NCBI GenBank assembly: GCA_030549495.1
Contig: JAUIRK010001056.1
Span: forward strand, 983,501-1,047,500
Direction: 5' to 3'
DNA from: Nectonema munidae
Lineage: Eukaryota; Nematomorpha; Nectonematoida; Nectonematidae
DNA: 64,000 nt
The notes under the pieces were generated by a model that saw only the letters and a program-made list of their open reading frames with translations, ran no database searches and was not told the DNA's origin. The position numbers and the translations under genes were made by a program. Numbering within the stretch: the first letter of the stretch is position 1; each line of letters begins with the position of its first letter. Positions 36,801 to 46,846 of this stretch are shown piece by piece.

Positions 36801-39374
36801 CTGCCTGACCCGCTTATCCTAAAATTCATTGAGGTACACCTGTTCACAGTCCACTTTCAATAATTTTGACGTCTATTGACACAACCCAGATTCCATTTAT
36901 GCAGTGTAATATTTTTAAATTGACAAATATATAATACTTAAAACATTAAAATGGTAAAAAAATTAAAAAATTAATTTTTAGCTAAAATGGAACTAATTTT
37001 CTTCATAATTCTAAATTACTATAAAGAAACAAAAAAAACAAAATTTTCTTCCTTGTAAAAGTGTAACTCCTAGAACATAAACGCATCGATCATTAGAGGC
37101 AGGAATGTTAGATATAATGTTAGCAATGGAGGCTTTACAAAACTGAAAAACAGCAATCTATTCTTCTTTATAAATTTTAAAGCTCATATAATTTAAAAGT
37201 TCTCTATCAGATACTAAAATTTCATATATTTTTTACAGAATAGTTTATCCCTCCATCCACCATCATCAAAACTTTTAACTCAAAAAAATTAACAGAGTAA
37301 AATTTCTCTGATTAGCTGATGGCCATAGTAAAAATTTGTTATTTCTTTTTTATATAAATAAAATTATACTTTTCCTTTATCAATTTGATTAAAAAAAATC
37401 TAGCCTTCGGGATCGGTCGTAGACGTGGAGGTCTCTTCAGAAGGGTAAGATAAAGATTATAGTAATGAGTGAGTGATTTACCACTTCAAAATTCACAAGA
37501 TGCGCCATAAATTTGCATGCAGATAAGCAGGTTTGCTTCAAGTTCCGTTGGAAAGATTTTTTGAAGAGTATCGCCAGTCTAACAATTACTAATTCGCCAA
37601 TTTGCTTGAACTTAATGGAAAGGAATCAATCACAAATAAATCAAGACAGTTTATCAGAGACATTTGGAAAATAGAGGCTTATTTTAAACAAATTTATGTA
37701 TTATTTAATAAAAGAAAATTAATTAAGATACCAAAAAAGCTCAATTTTAGAAGACCTATATAAAAACTATATATTCGAATTAACTTAAAAAAAGTTTAGA
37801 CGTGAGAACTAAAAAATAAGTTCTTATTTTAGAAATAAACTTTGTTTTCATTTCCTTCCATTTGAATATAAGTATAGCATGAAAAGCTTAGACAGTTATC
37901 TATATAAACACTTATTTTATCTTTTTTTTTTAATTTTCTTTTATTTTTTACACTTTTTTTTTAATTTTGTGTTATTTTTTACACTTTTTTTAATCTGACT
38001 GAACTTTAAAGAATATTATATACATTTTCAAGTAAAAAATGAGCCAAGATGAATTTTAGAAGGTTAAATAAGTTTTAAACAGGTTTGCTGCAGAGTTGGA
38101 CTCGGAACCAAATAAAATTTAGAGCCTAAAAAAATTTAGATCAAAAAAAAAGTTTATTTTTGTTAGTAAGGTCTATTTGTAAGATGTAAGAATTCACGTT
38201 TATTTTTGAACTCAAGGTCTTGGGTTCGATCCCGCATCAAGCCTACTTTCTCATAGTTCGATATAAGCGGCACAATTGTGCCTTCTCGATGAAAACACTC
38301 CACGGTACCTTTACCTTATTTTGTAAGCATATAGAGTTTTCATTCTTTAATTGAAACCGGAAGAAATAGTTTAAACACTAGGAATCGGTTACACAGTTTT
38401 CTTCTGGCTAATTTCAGAAGAAATTATAAATAGATTCTGACTAATTCTAATGAACAAAAAAATTAAGGGGAAATTTTAATAAAAAAGAAGAGAGAGAAAA
38501 TGCCTTTATTTTAATATAATGTTGCGTTTATTTTTCATTGCATTTTAGTTTCTTAGCGTACCTTAATAGTTAAAAATAAGTGTAAGGGTAGCTTGAGATA
38601 TTTTCACCGAGAAGGCAAATTTTACCGCTTGAATCGAAGTATCAGCAAAAATTTAAAGCTGGATTCGAAGACAAGACCTAGTGGTATCGAAGTCAGGCAT
38701 CAAAACAACGTTACTGCCTCTCACATTCTATTAAAAATTACGTTTTACCGCCCGTTCTCCTCTCTTATCATCTCAGTAATGCTCTATTGTTTCAAATGCC
38801 TGTGAGAAAGGGATAAAAAAGAAAGAAAAGGATATAGTTGACATACAACATGGGAGATAGAATTCAACAAGGCGGCGTATATTCTGGTGAAGGTTGGAGA
38901 TGTAGTTTGCGCTTGAATCAAGGATCTGGCAAATATACCCTTTCCTCTTATGATGTTGACTTTGATCAAGCTGCGAAAAACATTTTCCAGATTCTTTTCA
39001 TTCACTCTGTTGATGAGGCCGTGTATCGTTCTTTTCAAAATCTCCCAACAAAGTCGTTGATATGCCCTGCTAAAAAACACAATCAAATTCAAATGTAAAA
39101 TTCAAAATGAAGATGGGGAGAGGAAAACTTACGAATTTTTGTTTTTAACTTTATCACGCAAGGAAAGCAATTTGTACTGAGGAATGTAAGCTGAGCCCAT
39201 TTGATTGCCGAAGAGCTTTTGAATTTCTCTCTCGACAAGCTCCTCATTGTAGGATTCATCAGGAGAATCTAGCTCTTCTTTTATGCTTTCCGGAGATTCT
39301 TGATGCGAGGAATCTTTGAAGCGTTTTTCGCTATTTGAATAGTCGTGATTAGTTAGGGAATCAACATCAGACAT
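24805..39374 (-). CDS. CWC22: CWC22 homolog, spliceosome and exon-junction-complex factor, 13 coding exons
   Basis: Exons in order: 39374-39133, 39069-38847, 37610-37482, 36671-36536, 36065-35962, 35023-34915, 34840-34706, 34040-33907, 31559-31482, 31409-31257, 31192-31065, 28526-28425 and 25060-24852 (or on to the stop at 24805). All phases join; with the stop at 24805 the product is 642 residues. Residues about 70-280 hold the MIF4G domain (SAYIPQYKLL, then YQRLCWEILKRTIHGLINRV, IIRGKGIFARSL, MERPTDDSIEISIALIKECG). About 338-359 is the acidic linker. About 372-560 is the MA3 domain and its extension (FRRTVYLSLQSSLDFQE, EYMGIKLLNQKLNDP, FFVGLFPRDDP, INFFTTIGLG). A Ser-rich tail follows. In known homologs CWC22 holds eIF4A3 in the spliceosome so it can seed exon-junction complexes. 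The protein is shorter than the human one, lacking long RS ends. The donor of exon 7 (CAGG before GTCTTAAT) is weak but fits phase. Confidence 0.93.
25372..26730 (-). mobile_element. Degenerate hAT transposase in the last CWC22 intron
   Basis: Near the 5' end on the minus strand is MPKTSKSSKAKVHAFVDAYP followed by SLYCKLCKINVKFE and a downstream SHQNGENTK, a BED-type zinc finger start. The 3' part is a 168-codon open segment with LATCPMVTRWSSWLKAAIYH in mid-domain. It ends in NCQSTSVVVERSFSLLKSC, the hATC dimerisation motif. The middle (about 25880-26490) is broken by stops and frame changes. Orientation is the same as CWC22, and it lies wholly inside the intron between exons 12 and 13. No terminal repeats were found for it. 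Confidence 0.8.
27697..27993. mobile_element. Candidate hAT-like MITE in a CWC22 intron
   Basis: The left end AAGTGGCTTAGCCAG and the inverse of the right end, CCAGGGGCGTAGTCAG, resemble the CAGnGGCGTAGC ends of hAT elements. Target duplication is not evident. GC-rich ends enclose an AT-rich non-coding middle. Confidence 0.45.
28889..29605. mobile_element. hAT-like non-autonomous element in a CWC22 intron
   Basis: 717 bp between CAGGCGTCGGCAACCATAAT and the inverse end CAGGCGCCGGCAACC. The inverted ends match over about 15 bases with one difference. No 8-bp duplication is apparent, so one flank may have changed. No open frame of note inside. Confidence 0.65.
30045..30227. mobile_element. Candidate mariner-like MITE in a CWC22 intron
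   Basis: The left end GCGTGAGACGAATAAGTATT and the inverse of the right end, GTGTATTTATTCGAACAAAG, share TATTCGA and lie next to TATA-type flanks, consistent with a Tc1/mariner-type MITE with TA duplication. The match is imperfect. Confidence 0.4.
32626..32757 (-). mobile_element. tRNA-derived SINE, family B
   Basis: On the minus strand the sequence has GTCAGCAGATGGCCTAGAG (A box) and TCTGGGTTCGATTCTCGAGG (B box) at tRNA-like spacing. A short unrelated body and an A-rich 3' end follow. The acceptor-stem halves do not pair well and no CCA-adjacent stem is seen, so a SINE head is more likely than a tRNA gene. Located in the CWC22 intron between exons 8 and 9. Confidence 0.65.
33352..33680. mobile_element. 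MITE with GGAATCGAAATC inverted ends, in a CWC22 intron
   Basis: The left end is TAGAGATGGACGATTAATGG then GAATCGAAAATCG. The right end, inverted, is TAGTGATAAGGCGATAGGAT then CGATTTCGATTCCGATG. The ends are partly inverse and the middle is AT-rich and non-coding. A decayed relative is near 7925-8065. Target duplication not seen. Confidence 0.5.
35092..35372. mobile_element. Candidate MITE with GGCATTTGG / CCAAATGTCC ends, in a CWC22 intron
   Basis: Starts CCGGGCATTTGGCAGAGC. It ends with repeated motifs GGCCAAATGTCC, GCCAAATGTCCTTC and GACCAAATGTCC in inverse orientation to the start. The multiple end-like repeats are reminiscent of the element nested at 43697-44003, which uses GGACATTTCGCCCC. 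No target duplication fixed. Confidence 0.4.
36157..36268. mobile_element. piggyBac-type palindromic MITE, copy 4 (one end lost)
   Basis: Preceded by TTAA and starting CCTTTTGAGCAGAACAAC, with the family's internal inverted pair (AATCGTCTCCTTTC and TAAAGCAGACGATTTTC). The right end is reduced to CACACTGGTG and abuts the TTAA of the next copy. It sits in the CWC22 intron between exons 4 and 5. Confidence 0.7.
36273..36394. mobile_element. piggyBac-type palindromic MITE, copy 5
   Basis: Preceded by TTAA (36269-36272), starting CCCTATGAGGACCGGT and ending CTAGTCCTCAAAGGG, followed by TAAA in place of TTAA. It carries the perfect palindrome GGGACACCGGTGTCCC (36289-36304), 16 bases from the end, and the inner inverted pair. 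It lies directly against copy 4 in the opposite orientation, sharing the TTAA. Confidence 0.85.
38205..38325 (+). mobile_element. tRNA-derived SINE, family A, copy 2
   Basis: Plus-strand copy with TTGGGTTCGATCCCGCATCA (B box), ATAAGCGGCACAATTGTGCC and TTCTCGATGAAAACAC in the same order as the 10.9 kb copy. The A-box side is diverged. Lies in the CWC22 intron between exons 2 and 3, opposite to the gene. Confidence 0.7.
38588..38715 (-). mobile_element. tRNA-derived SINE, family A, copy 3
   Basis: On the minus strand it carries the family body (GAAGGCAAATTTTACCGCTT on the plus strand, inverse of the GTGCCTTCTCGG region) preceded by a degraded tRNA head (GGTATCGAAGTCAGGC on plus). Same intron as copy 2, about 260 bp away and in opposite orientation, so an inverted pair in the pre-mRNA is possible. 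Confidence 0.6.
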
Positions 39375-40659
39375 TTTATTCAGAGCTCAAAATGCGAAAT
39401 TATTCTGGAAAATATTTGAAGGCTTTGGGCATTAAAATTTTTAAAAATATTTTATTCGTGAAACAAGTGTAATAAATTTAGAGAAGAAAACTTTTTTTTA
39501 CAATTTCATTCTGCGTGACAGATATTTTTTAGTTTCACCAAAATTAATATAAAAAGTGACTTAGAAAATATATACAAAAATTAGTGAAATAATGTAACGA
39601 AAACTCTAATGTATCAAAAAATTTTACCAATTCAACGCATTGCTTTGCTTTCAAGCGTGTATGAAGGTTAAATTTATAGGCACATTCACTAAAAACTTTT
39701 ATTGAATCTTACCAAGCATTACAATCATATCTGCTTTGAAAGTTAAAGGATATATTGAGTACAAGTGTCAGTCACACATAAAAAAGTTGCGGTTGACAGA
39801 GTACTGAATCAATCATTTTCGTTCGTATAGGTAAATACAAATTTTAAAGTATCACAGAATTGTCACGCTAATTATTAGTATTACACTTATAGTATTACCT
39901 ATATTTTTCTTGTAATGTATTATGAAACAAATACCAAATAATTATTTTTCGTTTTAAAAAATTGTTTCTTCTGCCCTTGAATGAAAGTAAAGAAGTAATG
40001 GTCGATGATTCTGAAAATAATTCGGCGCTTATTGGAGAGATAACAAAAGAATCTGCTCCATTTCTATTTCATTTGTGGAAAGATAAAGTACCAACAAAAT
40101 CTCTTTTATAAGAAAGGTTGAAATCTAGAAAGCAATAGAACCCTCAATCCTCATCAAAAATTTGATAAATCTATTGAATAAAACAAATCTATTCCATCTT
40201 TTCATTCTGACATAATGATCAGAGATATTTGAAAGAAAGATGACGACATTAAGTATGATTTTATGGGAGCGAAAAAAATGAATAGCTAGATAACTAATTC
40301 CCCAACTTAGATGAAACATGTCAATTTTGAGGAAATACTTACGTGATTGGCTTGCTAATCAGAGTTGGAAGTGAAAGAGACATAAAGGATAAAATAAAAT
40401 TATGGTCTTTCATATAGAGCAAAACGCTTAAGAAAGGACTTTTCAAAATGAGAACAAGGGCCAAAGCTATTTTCCTTAATTATTCATAGAAGAGGGAGTT
40501 GTGTATATGATGTCTAGCATTTGTGGCATTTCAATTGTTCACTAACTCATGGTGTTCACTTGCGGAGGGTTTATTGTATATTATTTTCGAGAGAAAATAC
40601 CGTTTAGACTAAATTGCTATTTTTGGGGAAAAATATGTTATATCTAAGTAGGAAAACTT
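39375..40659. other. Upstream flank of CWC22
   Basis: AT-rich DNA containing the 5' UTR and presumably the promoter of CWC22. No CpG-rich block, TATA motif at a fixed distance or other feature can be singled out. No other exon recognised. Confidence 0.4.
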
Positions 40660-41050
40660 TTTCTGATGAGTTTCTACGTTTTAGGGACATTTTCTCAATT
40701 AAGGGAAGACGTGTTTTCACCAACTGTTATCGCAGGCGTTCACGGTCCATTCCACTGCAGCCATGTTAGAACTTTCAATATTTTCATGAGCAGTTTGTCT
40801 GCTCATTCCATGTCTCCTCTAAAATCGATCCAACCAGCGACAAGAGTAGATAAAGTTTGTAATATGCATCTTCTTGCAGGAGTGTTGTGTTCTGTTAGGC
40901 CATTAATAAAAGCAACTCAAGATCGGATATCACAAAACCACATCACTATGGCTTCTTCCAGGTTTGTGTGTTTGGAAGGACGTCAAATGATAACAGCTAG
41001 ACAAAGCTTCCACTTATCATTGCTGGCTAAATATTTCATGTTTTAGTTAT
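40660..41050 (-). mobile_element. Candidate pogo/Tigger transposase fragment
   Basis: On the minus strand, RPSKHTNLEEAIVMWFCDIR resembles the CENP-B-type DNA-binding region of pogo/Tigger transposases (leeal..Wf...R). GWIDFR follows at about the spacing of the family's GWl.rF. Stops interrupt it. The plus strand is open for 126 codons here, but that translation (many Met, Ser and His, no family resemblance) looks like an antisense shadow. The assignment rests on short motifs only. Confidence 0.35.
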
Positions 41051-42061
41051 ACATTTAAATCTGTGCATCGTGATTTAGCTTGTCTGCAATAAAATAAGAA
41101 GAGTACAGAATAATATTTTTCAGTCAGGTGAATTCAGAAAGAATTCAGAGAGAACTAATACTGGCAGGAGGCAAACCTAATTAAGATTAGCAATTAACAT
41201 TATATTATTAATTATAGCTCTCACACCGCAAATTCATTGACAAGGTACAGCTCAGCTAGTGCATGTTGAAGGGCAGACACATTCATGTGAATAAATATTT
41301 TTAAATCATTTATATTATCTTATTATCTTTGAACTTTAATAAATCCAATTTCTCACATATTTATCAATTTTTTAATGAAGGTCTTCTCATCACTAATATT
41401 CAAAATATTGATCGGCATCGCTCTTGAAAATATACTGAAAATGCAGAACTCAGGATTAACTTTAAAAATTCTCAAATTGCAAATAAAATATTTAATTCAA
41501 CAAAAGTGAAAACTTGTCGAAATAAAAACAAATAGAAACAGACATAACTCTTAGATGTCATGTCAATTGCCTGATCTAATAAAAAACGTGATTATTATAA
41601 TAAGAAGTTTAAAGTAAAAATTGTAAACTTCAAGAGTAAGTTTATTCATTATAAAAATAAAGTGAAATCTAAAATAAGGATAGTACAAACCATTGAAAAT
41701 ACATTGAGTAAAATAAATAATATAATTAAACCCAAATATAATCACGAATATCTAATTCAAATTGATGGAAAAATTCAAACAAATGGAAAAGTTATATCTG
41801 ATTCTTTGAATAACTATTTATCTTAGGTGACAAATATGGACGATGATGATTCTTCAAATATTAACTTTATTGATTATCTCAAGAAACCTAATAACTTCTT
41901 CACTTTAGAAAAATTGGAGAAATCGATATAATTTCTATGAGCGAAATCAGATAAAAAAATCTTGCGATGTAAATAACTTATCTTTATACAAATTGAGTTT
42001 AATAATAAATCACATAATAAAATACTTATTCATTGCTTTCAATTCTTGTATAGAGTACAGC

Positions 42062-42337
42062 CAGGACCGCCATTAGGCCACTGCAACTATGCGGCCGCAG
42101 TGGGCCCCGCGCTTCTCATTTTTCATTTTGATGATATATTGTATGATTTCGATAAACGCAAGGTTCGCAAAGTAAAGTTACTTTGATCGTCATTTTGTGT
42201 TAATGAAAAAGTAATAAAACAAATGCCTTTTCTTTTTTTCAAAATCTTATTTCTCATTTTTAATCTTTTTCCTACCCACACTGGACCCCGCGCAATCCAT
42301 TTTGCATAAAGCCCCGCAAACACTAGGGCCGGCCCTG
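42062..42337. mobile_element. Non-autonomous hAT element inside the LINE
   Basis: 276 bp from CAGGACCGCCATTAGG to the inverse end CAGGGCCGGCCCTAGTG, flanked by the exact 8-bp duplication AGTACAGC (42054-42061 and 42338-42345). Very GC-rich ends (GCGGCCGCAGTGGGCCCCGC) and an AT-rich middle. Removing it and one duplication rejoins LINE sequence, which fixes the order of events. Confidence 0.93.
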
Positions 42338-43696
42338 AGTACAGCCTTTATCTCTTAGTTAGCAAAAGTTATTTCGTTCTTTAAAAAAGGAGATAAATTC
42401 TTGGTAAATGACCTCTCATATAATTGATACTTTATCTAAAGTCTTTGAGAAAATTGTTTTTAACAAATATTTTCTTATATAGAAAGGTTTAACTCAGGGG
42501 CGCACATCCGGGGGGCGAAAATGACCTTCGCCCCCCAATAATTTTCTATAAGTAAGAGTTGCTGCTTGTTTATAAAACATGTATGATGATCATGATCATT
42601 CAAAAAGATAAAAGAATGGAGACTTTCGAATCAATCAAACATCACATGTCAAGCTGCTCCGAAATTCCTATCGAACATATTTTACAGACGATGCGTGAGA
42701 GCTATATAATAATAATCCATTGCTTCAATATGCACACAATAAGTCAGCAATGTTTATCACAGTGTCTCGTTGTATTTTTGAGCAAACACATGTTGATGAT
42801 CCACTAGATTTCCTCATCTTCTGTCACTGTGATTCTATTTCTCTTTCCTCTGTTTTTCTCTTCCGCTTTCTCTGCTAAAACTCAATCACTCAAGCACTCT
42901 TCTTTCATTCAAGCTCTCTTCTCTCATTCAAGCTCTCCTATGTCATTCAGCTTTCTTCTCTCTAATTTGTATTTAGAGTTAAATTAAAATTATTTTATTT
43001 TATCTCATTAGAAACTAGTTTTTAGCGGAATTTAAGTTCAATATTTTCAGAACCTTTTTTAGTGATACCAAAGTTCGGCTATTCAAATTAATCACAGAAA
43101 TTTTCGGTAAAAATTTAGTTCCATCAATTCTCAACAGAGCTATTTGAATCTTCAAATTATAATAAACTTTATGTTTTAACTTGAATTAACACAAAGTTTT
43201 CATATTTTATTTTCGAATTTTTAATTTTAACATAACTTAATACACCAAACATTTAGCAAAAATGAGAATTTGTTTATATTTTTAAATAAGAGAAAAATAG
43301 TCATTTAATTTTTATCACTACGTTTATTACATTTTGTAACATTTGAAAACTTTAATTTTTTCAAGTCAAGAAAATTTTTTCAATAGTTATTTGGGAATGA
43401 ATATTTTGACTATCTATTCAGTTTAAAAGCAAGAATACTCTATTTGCTTAATATTTGAGCAGAAATATTTTTTATGATGTTCGATTGTTAAATTTTATAA
43501 GTAACACTGTACATAATCAAATCACTTTTTTTAAGAAAATTTGTTGATTATTATAATAAAAATATAATACCGAAACAAAATGTTTCAGTTGTTTAAATTG
43601 TGCTTGATCTATTTATGACAGCTGTCAGAATTTTATTTGTAGACAAATATTCAAAAAAAACGCAATGATTTTCTTTTCTCGTATACTTTGATTTAT

Positions 43697-44003
43697 GTTA
43701 GTTTGGTCCTTGGACATTTCGCCCCATTATTTTCATAAGACATTTCGCCCCATTATTTTCATAAGACAGTTCGCCCCATTATTTTCATAAGACATTTTGT
43801 TTAATGGACAATTCTAAAAATTCTAAAAAATTAAGAGATAAAATGATTAATTTGAAATAATTTAATAGAGATAAAATAAACAAGAATATAAAATTTTTTA
43901 ATAATTTTACACATATAATAAGCAAAGATGGATGAAACTAATAGCCTATGAGACAATTTGTCGAGGGGGCAAATTGTCTATGGGGCGAAATGTCTGTCAA
44001 CCT
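43697..44003. mobile_element. Nested element with GGACATTTCGCCCC ends and a 26-bp triple repeat
   Basis: The left side contains three head-to-tail 26-bp units (43713-43738, 43739-43764, 43765-43790), each reading GACATTTCGCCCCATTATTT plus TCATAA, with one base changed in the third, then a partial fourth. The right end, GGGGCGAAATGTCTG, is inverse to the unit. This looks like a small DNA element whose end motif has been tandemly multiplied. Confidence 0.65.
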
Positions 44004-44147
44004 TTCTTTATGCCTCCTATTATTTTGAAATTATTCTGAGAACAGACGGTTCCATTTTAAAATAGTGAAAATTGCTTTATTAGTTTATTTTGTTTTCTTT
44101 TTCTCTTATATTAATTATGTAACAAATTTTCCAATTTTGAGTAAAAG

Positions 44148-44295
44148 GTAAGGTGAAGCGGGTGTATTTTCATTGACAAGGCACTGATGTACCACTTATG
44201 TCAAAATGAACAAATTCGTATCGATGAGGTATCGAATCCAAAGGCTTCAGTGCTGAGTCCATCATCTTAACCAACCTGCCATGCCACCCCTAGAG
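44148..44295 (-). mobile_element. tRNA-derived SINE, family A, copy 4
   Basis: Minus strand: GGTTGGTTAAGATGATGG (A box), TTTGGATTCGATACC (B box), then a body with AGTGCCTTGTCAATGAAAAT and a CTTCACCTTACC tail. It is nested in the 3-kb hAT element and so is younger than that element. Confidence 0.75.
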
Positions 44296-44825
44296 TTTGT
44301 TGTAGGGGATACGTCAAATTAGTTTTCAAAAAACTTAAGTTATGCTCTAAAATTTTTTAGTTTTTGTTGAAGCTCTATAACTTTTTCTGATAGACTTTTT
44401 TTCCTTAAAAGTTATTATAAAAGGCAAATCATTGCAAAATGTTAAGTTATTTTACTTTGTAGCTTGTATCAATTTAGCTTTTAAACTATCTTTGAATGAT
44501 GCTGAGTAAAATGAAATAATGTGATCTTAATTTTTTGTTTTATTTTTGTGTGCACAATTAGAACTTCATTTTATACCCTTGCTCCTGAATCAATCACATT
44601 TTTTCATATAAACATCGCAGGGTGTCTAGTAGACTCTTTGCCTATAGACTACATTCACTCATATAAAACTATCCAACCTTCAGTTATTTGTTTTCTCTAT
44701 GAATCAAATATCCTTTCATCAATTCCTGTAATGTGCCTAGTAGACTACTTCATTTTTCAAATGAAAAGCCTATTCCCCCTAACAATTTTGGATTTTTTTA
44801 ACTAGTGTATATTCGATGGTTTTAG

Positions 44826-45258
44826 GTAAAAATGCCCCAATTAAAAAGTAGGAAAAAATACCCCCTAATTTTTGATTTTCAGGATTTTTTTAATTATATA
44901 AATATCTTTATTTGGTACGGTTTTGAAAGGCTAAATTTCGAAAATTTCTTAATCTATAGGGTTTTTTCTTTATAGTTCTTGAAAACAATAGGAAAGATGC
45001 AGATTTGTGAGAATGTGTTCTTAAAATTGGTTAAAACGCAAATTATATTTAGAAAGTGTTCTGATACACACAAATCCAAAAATATTTGCTATTTTATAAA
45101 AAAAAATTTGTATTTAAAAAATTGTCGTGTGCTGAGTTTTTTAGTTTACTTTAATTAAATTTAAATTAATTATTTTTTGAAATTTTTTGTGTTGGGGCAT
45201 TTTTTCCTAATTTTAATGGGCATTTTTCCTACTTTTTAATTGGGGGCATTTTTTCTTC
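44826..45258. mobile_element. Nested inverted-repeat element (AATGCCCC ends)
   Basis: About 430 bp. The left end GGTAAAAATGCCCCAATTAA and next AAAAGTAGGAAAAAATACCC match the inverse of the right end (GAAAAAATGCCCCCAATTAA, then AAAGTAGGAAAAATGCCC) over some 40 bases. AT-rich core with no open frame. It lies inside the 3-kb hAT element. Family not assigned. Confidence 0.65.
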
Positions 45259-46735
45259 GCATCATATTCGATATGCAAATTTAATTAAAATATTTTCGCT
45301 GGAAGTATAGTATTTAAATTCACCAAGTTTGTAAAAAAAAATATATAAAGTAGTCTTATAAATTTAGGAATGCGCTGAATACACTCCATTTTAAAGGATT
45401 GCTTGAATATTTGGTCTCCCGTAGTATTTCCAGACCACTAATTTTGAAAATTGCGACTAAAAAAGTTCGCCCCCCAATAATTTTGAGGATGTGCGCCCCT
45501 GGTTTAACTTGCTCTACCGTAGCAATTTTGTTTTAGACCTAAGTACAGCACATGTTCAAACTTTGTTTCTTGAAAAAATTCAACATTGCTTAGAACAATC
45601 TGATGTTGTAGCAGGAATTTATCTTGATTTGTCGACGCTTTTAATAAAATTTTACAAGAAAAGCTTCTATAAAGTTGAGATATTTTGGTTTCTCTAATTC
45701 TACTTTACTTTTTTTATGTCTTACTTGTCATGTAAAAAGCAATTTGCAAGTTTAAATAATACAATTTCCGCTATAAAAACCATTCATTCAGGTGTCTCAA
45801 GGATCAGTTTTAGGTCCCTTATTGCTCCGTCTCTATATAAATGATATAACCGATTCTAATCAATTACTTGATTTTTTATATTTGCGGATGACATAATACT
45901 AATTTTACCACTTTCATGTTAAAGCACATTAATCAAAGAAAAAATGTATCTGATGAAATATGCTTAAATATAAAAATTTGGTTAAGAAATGGTGCAACTT
46001 AAACTCTTTGGAAATTAATTCTTCTAAGTCAAGTATAATGATATCTCTTAAAAATAGATGTCCTTCAAAATATGAATTTGCATCAAATTGGCATTGATAT
46101 TTGTAAAAAAAAATTAACTTTCTAGGACTAGTTATAAATAATAAGCTCACATGGTATGACCACATAAATAATTTATTAATAAATTTACTGTTGAGATCAA
46201 ATTATTACTCTATAAATCTCTCGTGTTACCATATCTATACTATAGTGTGAAAAACTAGGGCCAATTGAAAAAAATAACAAAAAGTTTTCATTTTAAGTTT
46301 TAGAAGCCAAGCAGCACCTTATCTTATCCACAATAAATTATTGAAGGTTAGATATATACTACTCAAATATCCATGTTTTTATATAAAAACATACATGGAA
46401 AATTTCCTATTATTTTTAATATCTGAATTTCATTTGTTTCTTAATCGGCACAATATTTCCTAAGATCTATAGAAAAGTTTGTAATTCCTGAGCCTAATTC
46501 AAAAAAAAATTAAAATACCGAGCAATTAATAACTGGAACAATAATCTATAGAAATTGAATTTTTACCATAATTATCTATGCAATTTTAAAATTATGAAAA
46601 TAGTGTAAAAATAAAAACTGTTGCTTGCTAAATACATTTTGTTAGTGAATTTAATTTTATTGGTCTTTAAGTACCGTGTGTATTTCTACATTTAGAGATA
46701 TACATTTTCACAATTCAATGCAGAATTATTTTTAA

Positions 46736-46842
46736 CCCTTTGAGGCATGGGTTTTCTATCGTCTGTTTTATTTCTCGATGAGTTTTTATACAAATTAATC
46801 AGACGATTTTTAGACACTGGTGTCCGATTGTGCCTGAAAGGG
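46736..46842. mobile_element. piggyBac-type palindromic MITE, copy 6, intact TTAA on both sides
   Basis: 107 bp starting CCCTTTGAGGCATGGG and ending GTGCCTGAAAGGG, with TTAA at 46732-46735 and 46843-46846. The inner inverted pair (ATCGTCTGTTTTATTTC and AATCAGACGATTTTTAG) is preserved, and ACACTGGTGTCCG stands where other copies have the full palindrome. Confidence 0.85.
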
Positions 46843-46846
46843 TTAA

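Larger units (their letters stand above)
42495..45501. mobile_element. 3-kb non-autonomous hAT element inside the LINE
   Basis: Ends CAGGGGCGCACATCCGGGG and, inverse, CAGGGGCGCACATCCTCAAA. Both carry GGGGGGCGAA a little further in. It is flanked by the exact 8-bp duplication GTTTAACT (42487-42494 and 45502-45509). The LINE reading resumes directly after it. No transposase open frame remains; a short open stretch at 42559-42807 shows no similarity I can name. Inside it lie a repeat-ended element (43697-44003), a family A SINE and a second inverted-repeat element (44826-45258), which account for part of its size. Confidence 0.9.
41400..46640 (+). mobile_element. Degenerate LINE reverse transcriptase (jockey/CR1-like), split by hAT insertions
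   Basis: Plus-strand pieces in several frames follow LINE order. At about 41540-41830 is a basic segment before the reverse transcriptase (RDYYNKKFKVKIVNFKSKF then YLIQIDGKIQTNGKVISDS). At about 42410-42480 is IDTLSKVFEKIVFNKYF. At 45510-45620 is AGIYLDLSTLLIKF. At 45790-45860 is QVSQGSVLGPLL then LYINDITDSNQL. At about 46120 is FLGLVINNKLTWYDHI. Last is the C-terminal tail with YRAINNWNNN. No RNase H domain is seen. Two hAT elements (42062-42337 and 42495-45501) split it. Many stops, so a fossil; the outer ends are approximate. Confidence 0.85.

Noticed and set aside
40666-41046. 126-codon plus-strand open frame as a host gene
   Set aside because: No domain resemblance; the minus strand carries pogo-like motifs, so the plus frame is probably antisense.
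43713-43790. CRISPR-like array
   Set aside because: Units are directly adjacent with no spacers, in an animal genome and inside a transposon end.
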